A stretch of 64,000 bases of DNA from Lepas anatifera (lineage: Eukaryota; Arthropoda; Thecostraca; Lepadidae): positions 344,237-408,236 of the forward strand of contig JAOTON010000054.1 in assembly GCA_034440635.1 (NCBI GenBank). Direction: 5' to 3'. Each line of letters begins with the position of its first letter. Position 1 is the stretch's first letter. Below the pieces are notes generated by a model. That model was not told the DNA's origin. It searched no databases and saw only the letters and a list, made by a program, of their open reading frames with translations. Below, one piece after another: positions 41,427-52,610 of this stretch. Position numbers and translations under genes: made by a program.

Positions 41427-42462
41427 TTAACCCTCGCCCCACCGGGGGCCATCGATGGCCCCCTAAGGTTGTTCCGGGATAGCAGAAAAACGAAGAGGCG
41501 CAGCATCGCGGTTGAGGGTTCTACCTCTCACTGCATCATTTTGCCACCATCCCTGAAATTTTTTACACCGGATCACCCAAGGTCAGGTCACCAGACGAGG
41601 TCAACGAAGGTCACCTCACTTCAACTTTAGAGCTCTGCAAGAGCTACATTTCGAAGTCGATCGATTTTAAACTTCCTACACTTTATGGCCCCTCCAGGGT
41701 CTAAAAGGTGTATATCCGGGATTTTTCGATTTCGTGCCCTGAGTTCAGGTCACGAGGTGACCTCTCCCATTGAAAAAGCATGGGGAAAAGCTGTCTTATG
41801 ATCGAAAAGTCACAAAAGCGATTGAAAATGCTCAGCTTGGTCAGAAAAGCGTTCTTGGACACCCTTTCACGGATTCCAGGGGCCATATTTGCCCTTTGAC
41901 CTCTCCAAGGTCATCCAAGGTCACCAGGGGTCAAAAACAGTATTTTGCAATAACTTTTGACCTAATTAAGCTAGAGCGCTGAAACAAACACCATCGTGTT
42001 TGTCTCGTCATTGGCTTTCATTTGATATACGGCAAGGTCACTTTCTGACCTTTCGTGACCTCATCTTATGTCATCTTAGGTCACGAGGTGACCTCTGGAG
42101 GTCAAACCACTGGCGGGAGGTCTTTACGTTTCACATAGCGGGAAAAGTACTGACAATTTTCTATCAAATGTACTTTACCAGACCTCAATAGCTCTAATGG
42201 CATAAGAGTTATGGTCAGTTTGCTTAAACATTGCATATTTGAGTGAAAATAGCCGATCTTGACCTAATTTGACCTCTGGAGGTCAAACCATTGACCTGAG
42301 CACTAAAACATGTGAAGTAATTTCTTACTGAATTCACGCGAGCTTGCTATTGCAGTTTGCAGATTTGCGCTAACGCCCATATTTTCGGAGTTAGAGGGGG
42401 GGCCATCGATGGCCCCCGGTGGGGCGAAGGTGGCGCTGGACCCCCGGTGGGGCGCGGGTTAA
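41427..42462 (+). mobile_element. TTAA element 9 (CGCCCCACCGGGGG family), complete
   Basis: TTAA at 41427-41430 and 42459-42462. The left end has one box and the palindrome GGGGGCCATCGATGGCCCCC. The right end, read inward, has CGCCCCACCGGGGG twice around TCCAGCGCCACCTT, then the same palindrome. About 95% alike, by eye, to the copy at 51377-52410. Interior rich in AGGTCA; no gene. Confidence 0.85.
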
Positions 42463-44518
42463 GACAGCGATCACGTTCCAGGTGGCGCCCTCGCCATTTT
42501 AGAGGGCGCTGATGGTCTGTGGTATAGGCGGCGCGTGTCCGCCGGCATACGCATAATACACATCCATCAATACCCTGGAAATGCACATCAACATAACGAA
42601 GTCTTAGCGTCCCATCCCCCACGCTGATTAGACCGATTAGTGTTTCACTTTACAGCTAGGCAGTCTGCATTCTGTATTTCTTACCTATCTGGCAGCTTAT
42701 CCCACAGTAGTCGATTAGCGAGGTTTGAGACGAGAAGGTCCTATCTATATGCGGCCGGCACACGAAAACACGAAATCTTAGTGTCATACTGCTTGGAAGC
42801 CCCCAGTCCGCTGTGAGCGCCCAATAACTCGACCCCTTCACCTTTAACCGTCCGGTATAGTCCCTTATATAAGTTTGCGCGTAAGCGATTTGGAGGGATG
42901 TTCGGGAGAGAGCGATCGCGCGGAGTTCCGCGCCGGCGGAGGTTAGCGCGTATCATCTGGGGCAATCTGAGGCGGCGGTGAATGCCTCTGGCGACCATAG
43001 TAAATAGGCGCTAAGGCTAAAATTCCCATAGAATACGGTGCTTTTCTCGCCGTAGTAAACTCACGTCATAGGTTACAGCCTGCTGACTGCTGTACGGTGT
43101 CGGATTTCCTGGCCGACTGTGGGGGGAGGGGATGAGAGGAAGACACGGCCCCGCGCTGGGAGGTGAGGTGATGATAAAAGTGCTCGGATAGGATAAAGGG
43201 AAAAACCTTATCCGTAAACGACAATTTATAAGTGGGATTTCCAAATAAATGAGGCATACATGTGAAACCGATATGATTTGGCTTACTCCGAATGCGTTTT
43301 TATGTTCAGCCTAGCTCAAGTCAATTTATCTGGGCAGGACACGGGCTTCACGAAACACACTTTTTCCTCGTTGTACTACGGTGTCATTGGTTTAGTCGGA
43401 GCACTGGGGAGAGATGAGCCGGGCTGGCTCCAAAAAGCCTGGCTCGGGGAGTGCATTTAGTGCCGCTTTTGCATTCCGCCTATGAATTTGGCCCCATTTT
43501 CCTCATCTTTCTGCCTTTCAAACAGCACCAGATATTTAAGAATCCTCACGCTCACAGTTCAGGGAGAACTGCTCGATCCCTGGCGTTCCAGCCTCGACGC
43601 GACCGCTCGGGGACGGTGAGTAGTACGAAACGTGAGATACGTCCTGGGGCGAACAACATTGTTTATTGGAGGGCAGTTAGCATTACGGCTGGTGATCCAC
43701 TGCCACAGCTGCAGTGATCTACGTTTCTATTCGCCTGTGTCTCTTCTGAGGATTTCCCTGTGGGATGTCGGGAGTTTGTGGGCCTCGATTATTATCATAA
43801 ATACATGTTTTGTCGAACGCAAGCCATATAACTTGGATTCACTGACATTTCCAATATCTTTTTGTTACTTTAAAAGAATCATACAGGCTTCCGCGCTGTC
43901 TTCCGCGCTGTTGAGAAGACGCGGAAAGTTAGCGCGTAAGACGGCGAGTTACGACACTACTTCCGCCACAACTTCGCTGCGCGCCGATGGATCCCTCCAA
44001 AAGCCCCAGCGCGCTAACTTACGCCCCCGCGCAGCTGCGCGCTGTCTACCGCGCGTCCGGATCCCCCCAGCCACTGACTGTTAAAGACTGGTTTTAATCA
44101 CGCCAATGCACGCGCGTAAATAGGGCGATAACAAGGAGACAACATGCACAGCACTTCGTCGAAAACGAGGCAGCACACACACAACAACCACAAACGTAAT
44201 TCAAATCTGACGATGGGAGGGGTCAGCCTTGGCGGTGGACTCAGGGATATTGAATTATATACACACGGATCCTGCGCAAACTTCTGGGCCGTTAGATCCT
44301 GTTCCGGTACCTGGGTGAAAATAACAGCGAACAGTTGCTTGACATATAAATATAGAAATGGTGTTACTATTCAATATACAAGTCATAGTAACACATCACT
44401 CATGCTCCATGCTGACACACAGAGTGAAGAAAATTTAACCAAATGATCTCGTCCATGTCCTTCCGCCGAAGAGTCTGTTTCGGTCGCTCGGCGTGTCCGT
44501 CTGTGAGAGTCGGTCTGT
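42463..44518. other. no gene recognised
   Basis: Unique-looking sequence with several medium frames on both strands (for example 42741-42998 minus and 43632-44084 plus), none with family features or clear splice signals. Two GC-rich patches at 43890-44060 could be exonic, but I cannot support it. Confidence 0.35.
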
Positions 44519-44809
44519 TTATCTGATAGTGACGCCCCACTTAGTTGTACGCACGCATACCCCTCGGCACGACCGCCTCCTGCCAGGGAACAGAACCCTC
44601 TGGGAAGTTAAAGAATTCTGCCAAGCGGTCGCGCACCCTCCAAGCATGGTGCGAAAAACTGTTGGCACCGAGGCGTCCAGGTGCACACAGGCCACCCTGC
44701 TGCCGGTTAACCCCTTCCTCTGGAAGGACGTAGGCACGATCATTCGAGGCACCGTCCCGGCGGCGTAAAGAGTACCATGGAAAAAATTGGTTGAAATATA
44801 ACGGGCCAT
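44519..44809 (-). CDS. possible exon or gene fragment, unknown
   Basis: A 97-codon minus-strand frame containing GTLYAAGTVPRMIVPTSFQR, then CVHLDASVPTVFRTMLGGC. Its balanced composition, with spaced hydrophobic residues, is more protein-like than other short frames nearby. No partner exon, conserved motif or neighbour helps identify it, and a plus-strand frame overlaps it. It may be a piece of a host gene or of a repeat. Confidence 0.25.
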   Translation of the reverse strand: MARYISTNFFHGTLYAAGTVPRMIVPTSFQRKGLTGSRVACVHLDASVPTVFRTMLGGCATAWQNSLTSQRVLFPGRRRSCRGVCVRTTKWGVTIR

Positions 44810-45532
44810 GGTGAACTTGCCTGGACGGTTTGTCCTGGAATGGCCCTTACATTACAGTTACCAAAACTTATTGGCATGTGCTCACTGATGTGAAAATGCA
44901 CCAACCTCATACAAAAACGAAGAATTCGACGTTCAAGAGAGATCAATGATACACACTAATTTACAGTGTGTCATCAAACAACTACTAAGGAAGAAAACGT
45001 AAGCATGAAGACCATGCAGGCATGCAAGAACAGCTGTACATGCAACATGCAATACATGCATAAAATGTATGTGGTGAAAGTAGGGCAGAGGCCAAAAAAG
45101 TGTTCAATGTGTCACCATTCAAAATATCAAACCATAAATGTGTCACCAAAATGGCTGCAAAATGTGGCACGTTTTGCGTTAGTAGGATACCAATTGATAC
45201 TCCTGGATCATCCTAGTTGCTTAAAAACACTACGAGTTAAAGTTGCAGGTGCCAATTTTGGCGATTTCTCGCCGTATTTGTCTCGAGGAAACATGTCGGC
45301 TGATTTTTGTCACCTTGCTCACCTTGGCCTGTCACCATTTAGAATGCCAAAATGGTAGGTTTTTCGACCTCTGAAGTAGGGTTACGTCAGGCAGCAATGC
45401 CACCATAGTATTAGTAAAAAATGAATTTAGTAAGAACAGATTCAGTGAGGCGTAAGTAGCTGAAATTCATTTATCAAATTCAAATGTCGCTGAAATTTAG
45501 GGACATAACTGTTGGCCAGGTGCAATGTTAAG

Positions 45533-46165
45533 GATACCTTAGATACCTTAGATGGTCGGGACTTTATAAGGCACACCAGGTGCCTGTCTTGCCCGTTCTC
45601 ATCGAGCTCAGGACGTGTTTCATTACAGAAGGCTAGGTCGGGAATGTGTACATATGCTCTGCCCAGAACTTATCGATACTGTTCTTGAAGGAGTTCGTCG
45701 AAGGTGACTCCACCACCCATGCCGGGAAGCTGTTCCAGTCCGAGATTGTGCGTACTCCAAGGTGGTTCCTCCTTACTCTTGTGACTGCTTGAGGCTTCCC
45801 CACTTTGAAACGGTGCCCTCGAGTGGAGACTTCAGGAGGGTCCAGGAAGAACTCCTCTCTGGTCACTCCCAGCAGGCCGTGCATGAGTTTGTACACAAAC
45901 AACATGTCACCTCTCTTGCGTCTATACCAGAGGGATGGAAGCTTCAGAGCACAGAGTCTCTGCTCATAATCGAGGTTCTGTAGAGAGGGCACCAGTCTTG
46001 TTGCGCTGGCGCTGCACTCTCTCCACCAGGAGCTGATCAGCCTTATTAAACGGACCCCACACCACATTGGCATACTCCAAGTGTGGGCGCACTAAGGCCT
46101 TGTACAAAAGTGGGAGCACCTGTTGATCTATGTGAACGAAAGATCTCCTAATGACACCCAGAATT
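45533..46165 (-). pseudogene. CR1/L2-like non-LTR retrotransposon, 3' fragment
   Basis: The minus strand encodes the end of a reverse transcriptase ORF2 protein: LYKALVRPHLEYANVVWGPF and LVERVQR in one frame (about 46150-46010), then after a frameshift near 46010 TRLVPSLQNLDYEQRL, LPSLWYRRKRGDMLFVYKLM and ISDWNSFPAWVVESPSTNSF to a stop near 45631. These are hallmark thumb and C-terminal motifs of CR1/L2/Jockey-type elements. The copy is 5'-truncated, as usual for this class. The 3' end near 45535-45560 has ATCTAAGGT repeated, like the short tails of CR1-type elements. Confidence 0.85.
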
Positions 46166-46924
46166 TGGCTGGGACAATGAGCCATTGGAAAAAACATGAT
46201 AGTAAAATTGTGGACTTCTGTAGCGATGATGTTAATTATTTTACAAATTTGGACCAGTTTAGGTAACAAAGATTATTTTCTTGAGTTTAACCATTATAAC
46301 AAGGGTTGTTTTTCTGACATTGAAGGGAATGTGGATCCATTGTAACATTATTTTAACTCAGACAGCCAAGTTGTAAAGCATGCCAGAAAACCTGGTACTC
46401 TATATATCATTTGTCTTCAAACCCAAAATTTCAGTAGAGAAAAGCTAAAAACTACCTGAAATGCACCTGTAACCTTAGCAGCAAGCCACAGTTGTCAGCT
46501 GTTGGTATGATGACATATGCTGATGTCACTGTGAGCATCACCCAATCAAAGCCCTTGAAGTCTATTGAATATGGTACTGGTTGCCAGATCATGGCATTAT
46601 CCACAGACATATATCTTTCCCTAGAAGATGATTGAAAAATCAAAATATAGAGCTTATTGTACATTTTTCAGAGAAATTATGCCTGCTTCCATGATTTTCA
46701 GCTAAAAGTTACCCTAATTACACTACATTCTAGGATTCAACCAAGGTGCCACATTCCCTTTAACTGAGAGTACATGCCACATTTGAAGTACCTGTGCTGG
46801 GACTTAATAGCAATCATTTTGTTTTTTTGGTTGAATTTCAGTAACGCTCCAAGTTTCCCAAAATGATGATCAAGCCGAGTATGAAAAATCTCATTTTTCT
46901 GTTGCAACTGAGGTGCTTACAGCA
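46166..46924. other. no gene recognised
   Basis: AT-rich sequence between the retrotransposon fragment and the next short element. Nothing supported. Confidence 0.45.
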
Positions 46925-47305
46925 CAGTGGCGGATCCAGGGGGGGCAAAAAGGCAATTGCCCCCCCAAACGGAAAAGCTCGGGGCAAAACTATGTTTTTG
47001 CCCCCCCCAAAGCAATCGACCTCCTTTTTTCCCGACTCATTTTAAGTTTATAGGCAACATTTTGGTGCTTTAACTCTCAACTTCTAACGGAACCAGTTAA
47101 GTTCAGTGAAAATATCGGGCCTTGGATAGGAAAAAAGGATCTTGAGCTCATATTTTTCAGCCCGTGGACGTTTTTTTTTGCTTCTTGCCTCAAACACCCG
47201 TACCGGGAAGTCATATTTTAGCGCAATTTTGCGTTTGCGCGACGTTTTTTTTGCTTTTCTACTTTGGTTTGCCCCTCCCAAACCGACCGGCTAGATCCGC
47301 CACTG
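46925..47305. mobile_element. hAT-type element (CAGTGGCGGATCCAGG family), 381 bp
   Basis: Ends CAGTGGCGGATCCAGGGGGG and CGGCTAGATCCGCCACTG with an exact 8-bp duplication TTACAGCA (46917-46924 and 47306-47313). Non-coding. A decayed relative lies at 61157-61570. Confidence 0.92.
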
Positions 47306-47313
47306 TTACAGCA

Positions 47314-48340
47314 TACACCAGAATGTGACTAAATAACTTCGATAGTTGTGATGTATGGAAGGAATCAAACTGCCTTTATTCTATAAGTACTTGGAAAGGA
47401 ACAAGTTGGAGCAGTATCTTTTAAATGGCCATGTCATCATTCTGCATACATGAACCAAATTGGAAAAGAACTCTACAGCACAGCACCAGTCTGCCAAGTA
47501 AGGCAAGAGCCCAAACAAGTCACAATTGTGGCATTCAAATAAGTATATACCTATCTATCCTTGGTCCCACTACCCCGTGGCCGCAGCGCAACAGGGCATG
47601 GAGGAGGACCAGACATTCCCGACAATATATAGTTTAATGGCGGTTCTCTGACCGAATTCGCCCACCAAATGACCAAAACACGTTTCTTAAAATAACTACA
47701 CGTATTCAATACATTCTAAACAGCCCAATATAACGCAGCTATTCAAGTTTTCAACGCGAGACGCACACTCACCGTCAATACTCCACACGTTAAAAATGGC
47801 GACGCTCCGGCCGCTGTCCTATCTTGATCTGCCACAAAGTCTGCCGCCGTGGCGCTAGTGTCGCACACTCTATTTGGCCCCGGCCGCCGCTGTCGCCCTT
47901 GAGGGGCGAGTTGCCCGTCCAGTACAGTAGTCCATGTGTACGGTGTGCACGGTCAAATGAACAGAACGAACACATGTGCTTGGTGTCAGACGCATGAGCC
48001 CTGGATGCTCAGCTTAAAGGGAGATACGCGAAAAAATTTTATTGTGGTTTCTTAATATTTGAAAAATCCTGATCTTGAAACCAATAATCATTTTTGCATC
48101 TTCGACCATTTTTTTGGGAGGCCACATCACAATTATCGAAATATTTATCAATAGCAGTTAGAGTATTAAACCCTGCACTCCATCACTAGCCAGGGACAGT
48201 CTTTTCTCGTTGCCATAGTTACTAAAATTGTGTTTTGATGTTTCTTATATTATGTATTTGTATTCAGAATGTATTTTAACACTTTTTTGTCATTAATTTT
48301 ACAAATTTATCCCACAAGAAAGATTTGAAAAAAAAAAGAT
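47314..48340. other. no gene; dispersed repeat pieces
   Basis: 47870-47945 matches the reverse of 39995-40080. CTTAAAGGGAGATACGCGAA at 48013-48032 is mirrored at 57974-57994. GTGTACGGTGTGCACGGTC at 47937 recurs at 58353. The remainder is AT-rich without supported genes. Confidence 0.5.
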
Positions 48341-49190
48341 TTAACACGCGCATTGACGGGGGGCGGGTACCCGCCCCCCTCGGGTTTTTCGGAGATAGCA
48401 GAAAAACGGCGGCGCGTAGCGCCGCCGTACTTGGTATACCTTTTCCCTCATCATTTTTACAACTTCTGTGAAAATTTTAAGGTTAGGTCATCTCAGGTCA
48501 GGTCACCATTACAGGTCAAGTGACCCGACCTCAAAAAAAGTTTAAGATAGCATAAGTCGGAGCAGGGTGAACTTATCCGATTGAAACTCATATCACATAA
48601 TGGCCCCACCGAGTTCTCTGAAATATGTTCCGGTATTTTTGATATCGATGACCTAAGGTCAGGTACGAGGCATGACCTCTCCATTAGAAATACATGGGAA
48701 AAATAGTTTTTACGGAATAACTCAGTAACGGATGGTGATAGAGCATTTATTTTAGCTGCATTAGACTCGCCTGGGCTTTGCGGTTCTAATGATATGCATT
48801 TTATATAATTTGACCCTGACCTGACCTCAGGTCAGGTCAAATCCTTGATTTGACCTAGCAAGGTCAACTTATATATCATTCGATTCGGCTTGCTAAGAGG
48901 ATTCATATAGTTCAAGTCGTTTTGCTCTATCTTTACTTGTTCAGATTTAATGGCCGAAAAACTGAATTTACATGTTATCCCTATGACGGGCATGTTTTGA
49001 CCTCTCGTGACCTTAAATGTGACCTGAGAAAAAAATGGTTCAAATGTTTTCGATGGAGAAGTGGATGGGCAGCCCAACGCCGTTTACCGTTTTTCGCTAC
49101 CTACCGTGGTTCTCGAGATCTTAGGGGGGCGGGTACCCGCCCCCCCGTCAATGCGAAGGTGGCTCAGACCCCCGTCAATGCGCGTGTTAA
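48341..49190 (+). mobile_element. TTAA element 10 (CATTGACGGGGG family), uninterrupted copy
   Basis: TTAA at 48341-48344 and 49187-49190, 850 bp, free of insertions. Left end: one CGCATTGACGGGGG box, hairpin GGGCGGGTACCCGCCC, then hairpin GGCGGCGCGTAGCGCCGCC. Right end: the box twice around GGTGGCTCAGACC, and a GGGCGGGTACCCGCCC hairpin. It serves as the empty-site reference for the disrupted copies at 32326-34698 and 50359-52610. Confidence 0.9.
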
Positions 49191-50358
49191 ACCCCCTACC
49201 TACGGTCCGACCCGAACTAACCGGAAATGTGTTCGGCTGCAGGCGGACTGGCAGGTTTTCTGCAACGCGCACGCGCAATATCGTATTTTATAGAATGCAG
49301 ACGGCAGCGAGCCCGTAATATGCAGAATTGCTCCTGCGCACCACAAAAGAGTTTGTAGGTTGCCAGCAGTCCAACACACCTCTGTTCGAGTTTTGCAAAA
49401 CAAACCCAGGAGCCGGCCGGGAGTAATGCAAATTGCCATTGAGTCACTTTAGAACCCAACTAGAGATGAAAATCTGTCCGGCGGTACCCCGAAGGCTGTA
49501 ATGGGCTCGGCTTGGTAAAGTAAGGACATTGAAGACATAAGTGTCGCCACCGGAAAAGAGTGGTGGGGGGGGGGGCAGCCAAACTTCAACCTGATGCTGA
49601 CAAAAAACTTTCAACATCAGGACCAAAAACTCTTCGAATTTGGGCTCCTCGTAGCCTTCCGCAGCGGCTGGATATAAGAATGTCCGGTTTCCCTAATTTT
49701 TACTGAGATCAGGAAATTTTTGGCCGAAAAGTGGGGGCCAGGTCCCCCTGGCCCCCTTTTCCGACGCGTATGAGTGAAGACCCGTTTTAGTGTTTCAAGT
49801 GTGTAGACTATGGTGCTCTGAACAGAAACATACAATGGCTGATCCAGGTTTTCTATTGTAGGGGGAAAAGGTGCATTTAGATCAGAATCTATGAGCGCCG
49901 AGGATAGCCAGGGGTTGTGCTGTAGAGTTGATTTGTATCGGAGGGACCAAATGTGTATCGGAGGGACCATCGCCCCCAAAGCGTTGGAGGGGGACCAAAC
50001 TATCTTTTTGTCCCCCAAAACGCCGGAGAAATTTTTGAAAAGTGTTTACGCTAGGTCTGTGGAGTAAAAAATATTCGCTCCCCCTCGCCCCGGAGAGCGA
50101 TCATGTTCTTGGAGATGTAGCTTTATACTAGGTCTTACAAGCACTGAAAGAGATGTTTACACAAGGTCTGTAGAGCAAAAAATATTAGTTCCCACCTAGG
50201 AGAGGCAGAAATGGATTTGCCCCCCCCTAATTCTAGGTGCCGTGGCGGCGCTCATTGGCACAAGTGTTCTGTCGTTGGAGCATCTTACCCTCTAGCCCCC
50301 AGCGGAAATGAAAATGACCTTGCGGGAAATTTTCACTACAATTTTAATGTCTCTTAAT
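49191..50358. other. no gene; dispersed repeat
   Basis: Contains a repeat at 49985-50225 shared with 40870-41050. Short frames on the minus strand around 49200-49460 and 49617-50018 are not supported. Runs of G at 49564-49575 are simple sequence. Confidence 0.45.
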
Positions 50359-50565
50359 TTAACACGCGCTTTGACGGGGGTCTGAGCCACCTTCACCTTG
50401 ACGAGGGGGGGTGGGTACCCGCCCCCCTAAGATCTCGAGAACCACGGTAGGTAGCGAAAAACGGTAAATCGTTGGGTAGCCCATCTATTTCTTTATCGAA
50501 AATATTTGAACCATTTTTGGTCAGGTCATATTTAAGGTCACGAGAGGTTGAAACATGCCGTCCTA

Positions 50566-50931
50566 CAAGTCTGCGAAGTATGGCAGCAGGCCAGACGAGT
50601 CGCACCAGTAATCTAAAATTCTCGCACCGCCAGCCACCAAAAATTCGCACCAATCTTCCATATACCAGGGAGAAAAACGCACCCATTCCTACCCACAAGA
50701 TGCAATGCTATCTCTCTTATTAGTTAGTTAATTAGTTGAGGACTTTTCATAAGGCCCCCTCCTGTATTTTTATAACCACCTAGCCATTATTTGTTTGGTT
50801 TTCAGTGTCACTTTCTTTGCACCAGTCTCACAAATTCGCACCAGGTTGGTAAAATTCGCACACTCGCTTCTGTCCCCAAGTGCACTAGCACCAACGAGAT
50901 CTCGTAAAAAATGTCATACTTTGCACACTGG
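50566..50931 (-). mobile_element. hAT-type element H3
   Basis: Ends CAAGTCTGCGAAGTATGGC and GTCATACTTTGCACACTGG with an exact 8-bp duplication CCGTCCTA (50558-50565 and 50932-50939). Relative to its host it is in the same orientation as H1 and only 2-3 bp away from the H1 site, but with a different duplication. Confidence 0.9.
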
Positions 50932-51376
50932 CCGTCCTAGGGATAACATATAAATTAAGGTTTTCGGCCATTACATCTGAACAAGTAAAGATAGAAGCAA
51001 AACTACTTTTAAACTATAGGAATCCTCGTAGCAAGCCGAATCGAATGATATATTATTTGACCTTGCTAGGTCAAATCAAGGATTTGACCTTACCTGAGGT
51101 CAGGTCAAGGTCAAATTATATAAAATTTATATTATTAGGACCGCAAAGACAAGGTGAGTCTAATGCAACTAGAATGAACACTTTATCACCATCCCTTACT
51201 GATTTATTCAGTAAAAAACATTTTTCCCATGTATTTCCAACGGAGAGGTCATGCCTTGTACCTGACCTTAGGTCATCGATATCAAAAATACCGGAAAATA
51301 TTTTAGAGAACTCGGTGGGCCCATTATGTGATGAGTTTCAATCGGATAAGTTCACCCTGCTCCGACTTATACTATC

Positions 51377-52410
51377 TTAACCCTCGCCCCACCGGGGGGG
51401 CCATCGATGGCCCCCCTAAGGTTTTTCCGGGATAGCAGAAAAACGACGAGGCGCAGCACCGCGGTTGAGGGCTCTACCTCTCACTGCATCATTTTCCCAT
51501 CATCCCTGAAATTTTTTATCCCGGGTCACCCAAGGTCAGGTCACCAGACGAGGTCAACCAAGGTCACCTCACTTCACTTTAGAGCTCTGTAAGAGCTACA
51601 TTTCAAAGTCGATCGATTTGAAACTTCCTACACTTCATGACCCCTCCAGGGTCTACAAGGTGTATATCCGGGATTTTTCGATTTCGTGCCCTGAGGTCAG
51701 GTCACGAGGCGACCTCTCCCATTGGAAAAGCATGGGGAAAAGCTATTTCATGATATAAAAGCCACAAAAATGATTGCAAATACTCAGACTGCTCAGAACA
51801 ACGTTTTTGGACACCCTTTCACGGATCCCAGGGGTCATATTTGCCCTTTGACATTTCCAAGGTCATCCAAGGTCACCGGAGGTCAAAAACAGTATTTTGA
51901 CAATAACTTTTGACCTAATTGAGCTAGAGCGGTGAAACAAACACCATCGTGTTTGTCTTGTCACTGGCTTTCATTTGATATACGGCAAGGTCACTTTTTG
52001 ACCTTTCGTGACCTCAGGTCATATTAGGTCACGAGGTGACCTCTGGCGGTCAAACCACTGGCGGAAGGTCTTTACGTTCCACATAGCGGAAAAAGTACAG
52101 GCAATTTGCTATCAAATGTAATTTACCAGGCCTCAATAGCTCTAATGACATAAGAGTTATGCCCAGTTTGCTTAATCATTGCATATTTGAGTGAAGATAG
52201 CCGATCTTGACCTAATTTGACCTCTGGAGGTCAAACCATTGACCTGAGCACTGAAACATGCGAAGTAATTTCTTACTGAATTCACGCGAGCTTTCTATTG
52301 CACTTTGCAGATTTGCGCTAACGCCAATATTTTCGGAGTTAGAGGGGGGCCATCGATGGCCCCCCGGTGGGGCGAAGGTGGCGCCGGACCCCCGGTGGGG
52401 CGCGGGTTAA
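51377..52410 (+). mobile_element. TTAA element 12 (CGCCCCACCGGGGG family), complete
   Basis: TTAA at 51377-51380 and 52407-52410, inside element 11. One-box left end with palindrome GGGGGCCATCGATGGCCCCC; two-box right end around TCCGGCGCCACCTT. Close copy of element 9. The TTAA occurs once in the unoccupied host, proving a TTAA target duplication. Confidence 0.9.
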
Positions 52411-52610
52411 ACTTTTTTGAGGTCAGGTCACGACCTGTACTGGCGATCTGACCTGAGATGACCTAACCTTAAAATTTTCACAGAAGTTGTAAAAATGATG
52501 AGGGAAAATGTATGCCAAGTACGGTGGCGCGTAGCGCCGCCGTTTTTCTGCTGTCTCCGAAAAACCCCGAGGGGGCGGGTACCCGCCCCCCCCGTCAATG
52601 CGCGTGTTAA

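Larger units (their letters stand above)
50359..52610 (-). mobile_element. TTAA element 11 (CATTGACGGGGG family), inverted, hosting two insertions
   Basis: TTAA at 50359-50362 and 52607-52610. It is element 10 in reverse, split by hAT-type H3 (50566-50931) and by TTAA element 12 (51377-52410). The host sequence CTATCTTAAACTTTTTT in element 10 is the empty site for element 12. Confidence 0.88.

Noticed and set aside
45633..46269. Host gene at the retrotransposon fragment
   Set aside because: The motifs are those of reverse transcriptase C-termini, the frame is shifted, and the tail repeats mark a retrotransposon 3' end.
51045..51380. Protein-coding frame in a TTAA element
   Set aside because: It crosses AGGTCA-rich non-coding repeat sequence and is not conserved in other copies.
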